Assembly (NCBI GenBank): GCA_959027945.1
Contig: CAUFRO010000041.1
Coordinates: 1 to 16,408 of the forward strand
DNA length: 16,408 nucleotides
Source of the DNA: an uncultured Collinsella sp.
GTDB lineage: Bacteria; Actinomycetota; Coriobacteriia; Coriobacteriales; Coriobacteriaceae
Direction of reading: 5' to 3'
Shown: in pieces, positions 15,132 through 16,408 of the stretch
How positions within the stretch are numbered: position 1 is the stretch's first letter
Layout of the letters: each line of letters opens with the position of its first letter
Position numbers and translations under genes: made by a program
The notes under the pieces: generated by a model
Told to the model about the DNA's origin: nothing
Databases searched by the model: none
The model's input: only the letters and a program-made list of their open reading frames with translations

Positions 15132-15165
15132 TAAGGAAAGGGGCTCCCGTGTGTACGGAAGCCCC
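15132..15165 (-). terminator. Intercistronic hairpin after the binding-protein gene, partial terminator
   Basis: On the minus strand GGGGCT and AGCCCC close a stem with one mismatch and an inner CCGT/ACGG helix around a 4-base loop (15140-15165), followed by TTTCCTTAT. The T-tract is broken, so it should let part of the transcript continue to the permeases. This fits the common arrangement in which the binding protein is made in excess. Confidence 0.7.
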
Positions 15166-15253
15166 GACAACTCAGTGTGGAAACAGTTTATCGCAATAAA
15201 GCGCATCGTGCGTTTCCGTATGGTTTCGTTGCGGCCGTTACTAGGCTCGCCGC

Positions 15254-16249
15254 TTAGGCGCCGACCTCGGGCAGCTCGGGAACGTTGGTGTCGCCCGTAC
15301 GGTCGCCGATGCAGATCTGCCACAGCTCGGTCCAGGTGCCATCGTCCTCGATCTTCTTAAGGAAGTCGTTGACAAAGGCGACGCCGTCGGAATCGAGCGG
15401 CAGGCCAATGCCATAGGGCTCCTTGTTGCCGAAGGGCTTGCCGGCGATCTTGTACTTACCGGGCTCGCGGACCAGGGCGCTCTGCTGCATGTTGTTATCG
15501 ATGACGTAGGCGTCAACGCGGCCCTGCTGGAGTGCCTGGCGGGCCTCCTCGTCGGTCTTGAACTCCTGCTGGCTGGCCTTGGGGGCGAACTCCTCCAGGA
15601 TGGCGGGGCCGTTGGAGCCGGACTGGACGGCGACGTTCTTATCGGCCAGGTCGTCGACGCCCTTGATGTCGTCGTTATCGGTGAGCACCAGGATGGCCTG
15701 CTGGGTGTAGTAGTAGGGACCGGCGAAGGAGACGAGCTTCTTGCGCTCGTCAGTGATGGTGTAGGTGGCAAAGACAGCGTCGACTTGGCCGTTCTGCAGG
15801 ACGGACTCGCGCGTGTCCGAGGTCACCTGGGTGATCTCGACCTTGTCCTCGCCCAGGATGTAGTTGGACAGAAGCTGCGCGATACCGGCGTCGAAGCCGC
15901 GGGTCTGACCGTCTTTCTCGTTGAGGAGGGAGAAGAGCGTGGAGGTCTGAACGCCACCGATCTTAAAGACACCGGCGTCCTTGACGGCGGTAGCCCAGGT
16001 GCTGGCGGCGATGGCATCGTCATCGGCCTTGGGACCGTTGTCGACGAGCTTGTCGAATGCCTTGGCATCGAGCGTGGTGGAAGCCTCGGTATCCTCGGAG
16101 CTCTTGGAAGAGCCGGCGGCGGAACCCTTGTCGGCCTCGGCGCTGGTGTCGGAGCAGCCGGCAAGACCAAGGCCGGCGACGGTTGCGAAGGTGGCGGCAA
16201 CGAAGCCGCGGCGGTCGAGAACGACCTGCTGGGAGAGGTTCTTGCTCAT
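15254..16249 (-). CDS. Amino-acid substrate-binding lipoprotein of the ABC importer
   Basis: A 331-residue extracytoplasmic binding protein (SBP family 3) that captures the amino acid for the importer. The signal region has twin arginines (DRRGF, 12-16), a hydrophobic stretch, and a lipobox LAGC with Cys32, so it is probably a lipoprotein, perhaps exported by the Tat route. A serine/glutamate-rich linker (about 33-60) tethers it. The two-lobed domain includes FKIGGVQTSTLF, RGFDAGIAQLL, VDAVFATYTITDERK and EPYGIGLPLDSDG blocks, typical of glutamate/glutamine/cystine binding proteins. It is first in the operon, with a good promoter and AAAGGTG seven bases before the ATG. Ligand identity is not determined. 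Confidence 0.94.
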   Translation of the reverse strand: MSKNLSQQVVLDRRGFVAATFATVAGLGLAGCSDTSAEADKGSAAGSSKSSEDTEASTTLDAKAFDKLVDNGPKADDDAIAASTWATAVKDAGVFKIGGVQTSTLFSLLNEKDGQTRGFDAGIAQLLSNYILGEDKVEITQVTSDTRESVLQNGQVDAVFATYTITDERKKLVSFAGPYYYTQQAILVLTDNDDIKGVDDLADKNVAVQSGSNGPAILEEFAPKASQQEFKTDEEARQALQQGRVDAYVIDNNMQQSALVREPGKYKIAGKPFGNKEPYGIGLPLDSDGVAFVNDFLKKIEDDGTWTELWQICIGDRTGDTNVPELPEVGA

Positions 16250-16292
16250 GGTAGAACACCTTTCTCAATAAAATCCCTAGCGGTTGAGTAGA

Positions 16293-16322
16293 GTTATACC
16301 CTATCGCGCTCAAATGGGTCAA
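16293..16322 (-). promoter_or_regulatory. Promoter of the amino-acid importer operon
   Basis: On the minus strand TTGACC (16317-16322) and TATAAC (16293-16298) lie 18 bases apart, about 45 bases upstream of the binding-protein start, in an AT-rich stretch. Ribosome site AAAGGTG is at 16257-16263. No leader terminator or riboswitch-like fold is seen in this short leader. Confidence 0.75.
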
Positions 16323-16364
16323 CACGAAATAACTCAGAAACATACTTACCTTATGGGTAATTCT

Positions 16365-16408
16365 ACCTACCAAAAAGGGACAGGTTTATTTTGGCAGGTT
16401 TTATCTGG
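16365..16408 (+). repeat. Dispersed palindromic repeat, copy 3 (at window edge)
   Basis: Forty-three of 44 bases match the copy at 6497-6540, in the same orientation, beginning ACCTACC. The right end is cut by the window, so the full length of the repeat is unknown. It lies upstream of the importer promoter rather than behind a gene on its own strand. Confidence 0.85.

Overview
The window looks like a chromosomal segment of a high-GC gut actinobacterium of the Coriobacteriia. A Collinsella-like genome is my best guess. The guess rests on GC-rich codon use, AGGAGG-type ribosome sites, the mixed-type 6-phosphofructokinase, the SEC-C methionine aminopeptidase and the style of the glutamine/glutamate-type ABC operon. 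No rRNA, tRNA, CRISPR array, phage gene or transposase is visible.

Layout. 1-377 carries no convincing gene but holds a large inverted repeat (202-386) whose right arm runs into the end of a minus-strand phosphofructokinase (378-1457). Upstream of that gene lies a membrane-anchored choloylglycine-hydrolase-family enzyme (1597-2682, minus). Divergent from it is an M18 aminopeptidase (2844-4229, plus), closed by two hairpins. Next comes a two-gene toxin-antitoxin module (RelB/DinJ-like antitoxin plus PIN toxin, 4445-5309) with its own AT-rich promoter. A hairpin-rich non-coding stretch follows (5335-5538). Then come minus-strand genes for a D-2-hydroxyacid dehydrogenase (5542-6477), methionine aminopeptidase (6608-7495) and a radical SAM protein (7551-8327), and a plus-strand alpha/beta hydrolase (8553-9350).

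The signalling part is a plus-strand pair behind a good sigma70-type promoter. The first gene (9562-11442) encodes a degenerate GGDEF domain with an intact I-site motif, then a receiver, then an intact HD-GYP phosphodiesterase. The second (11466-11822) encodes a stand-alone Hpt phosphotransfer protein. Together they suggest a phosphorelay controlling cyclic-di-GMP breakdown, with the sensor kinase elsewhere. A strong convergent terminator with an alternative competing stem follows.

The right end is minus-strand: a class I glutamine-amidotransferase-like hydrolase (11928-12737) and a polar amino-acid ABC importer in the order binding protein (15254-16249), permease (14456-15115), permease (13626-14459), ATPase (12825-13589). 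An intercistronic hairpin lies behind the binding-protein gene.

The most interesting non-coding signals are three same-orientation copies of a roughly 44-base palindromic repeat (4229-4272, 6497-6540, 16365-16408), the seven-arm hairpin array at 5335-5538, and the large inverted repeat at 202-386. None is explained by the genes. All calls come from reading the sequence; no database search was done.
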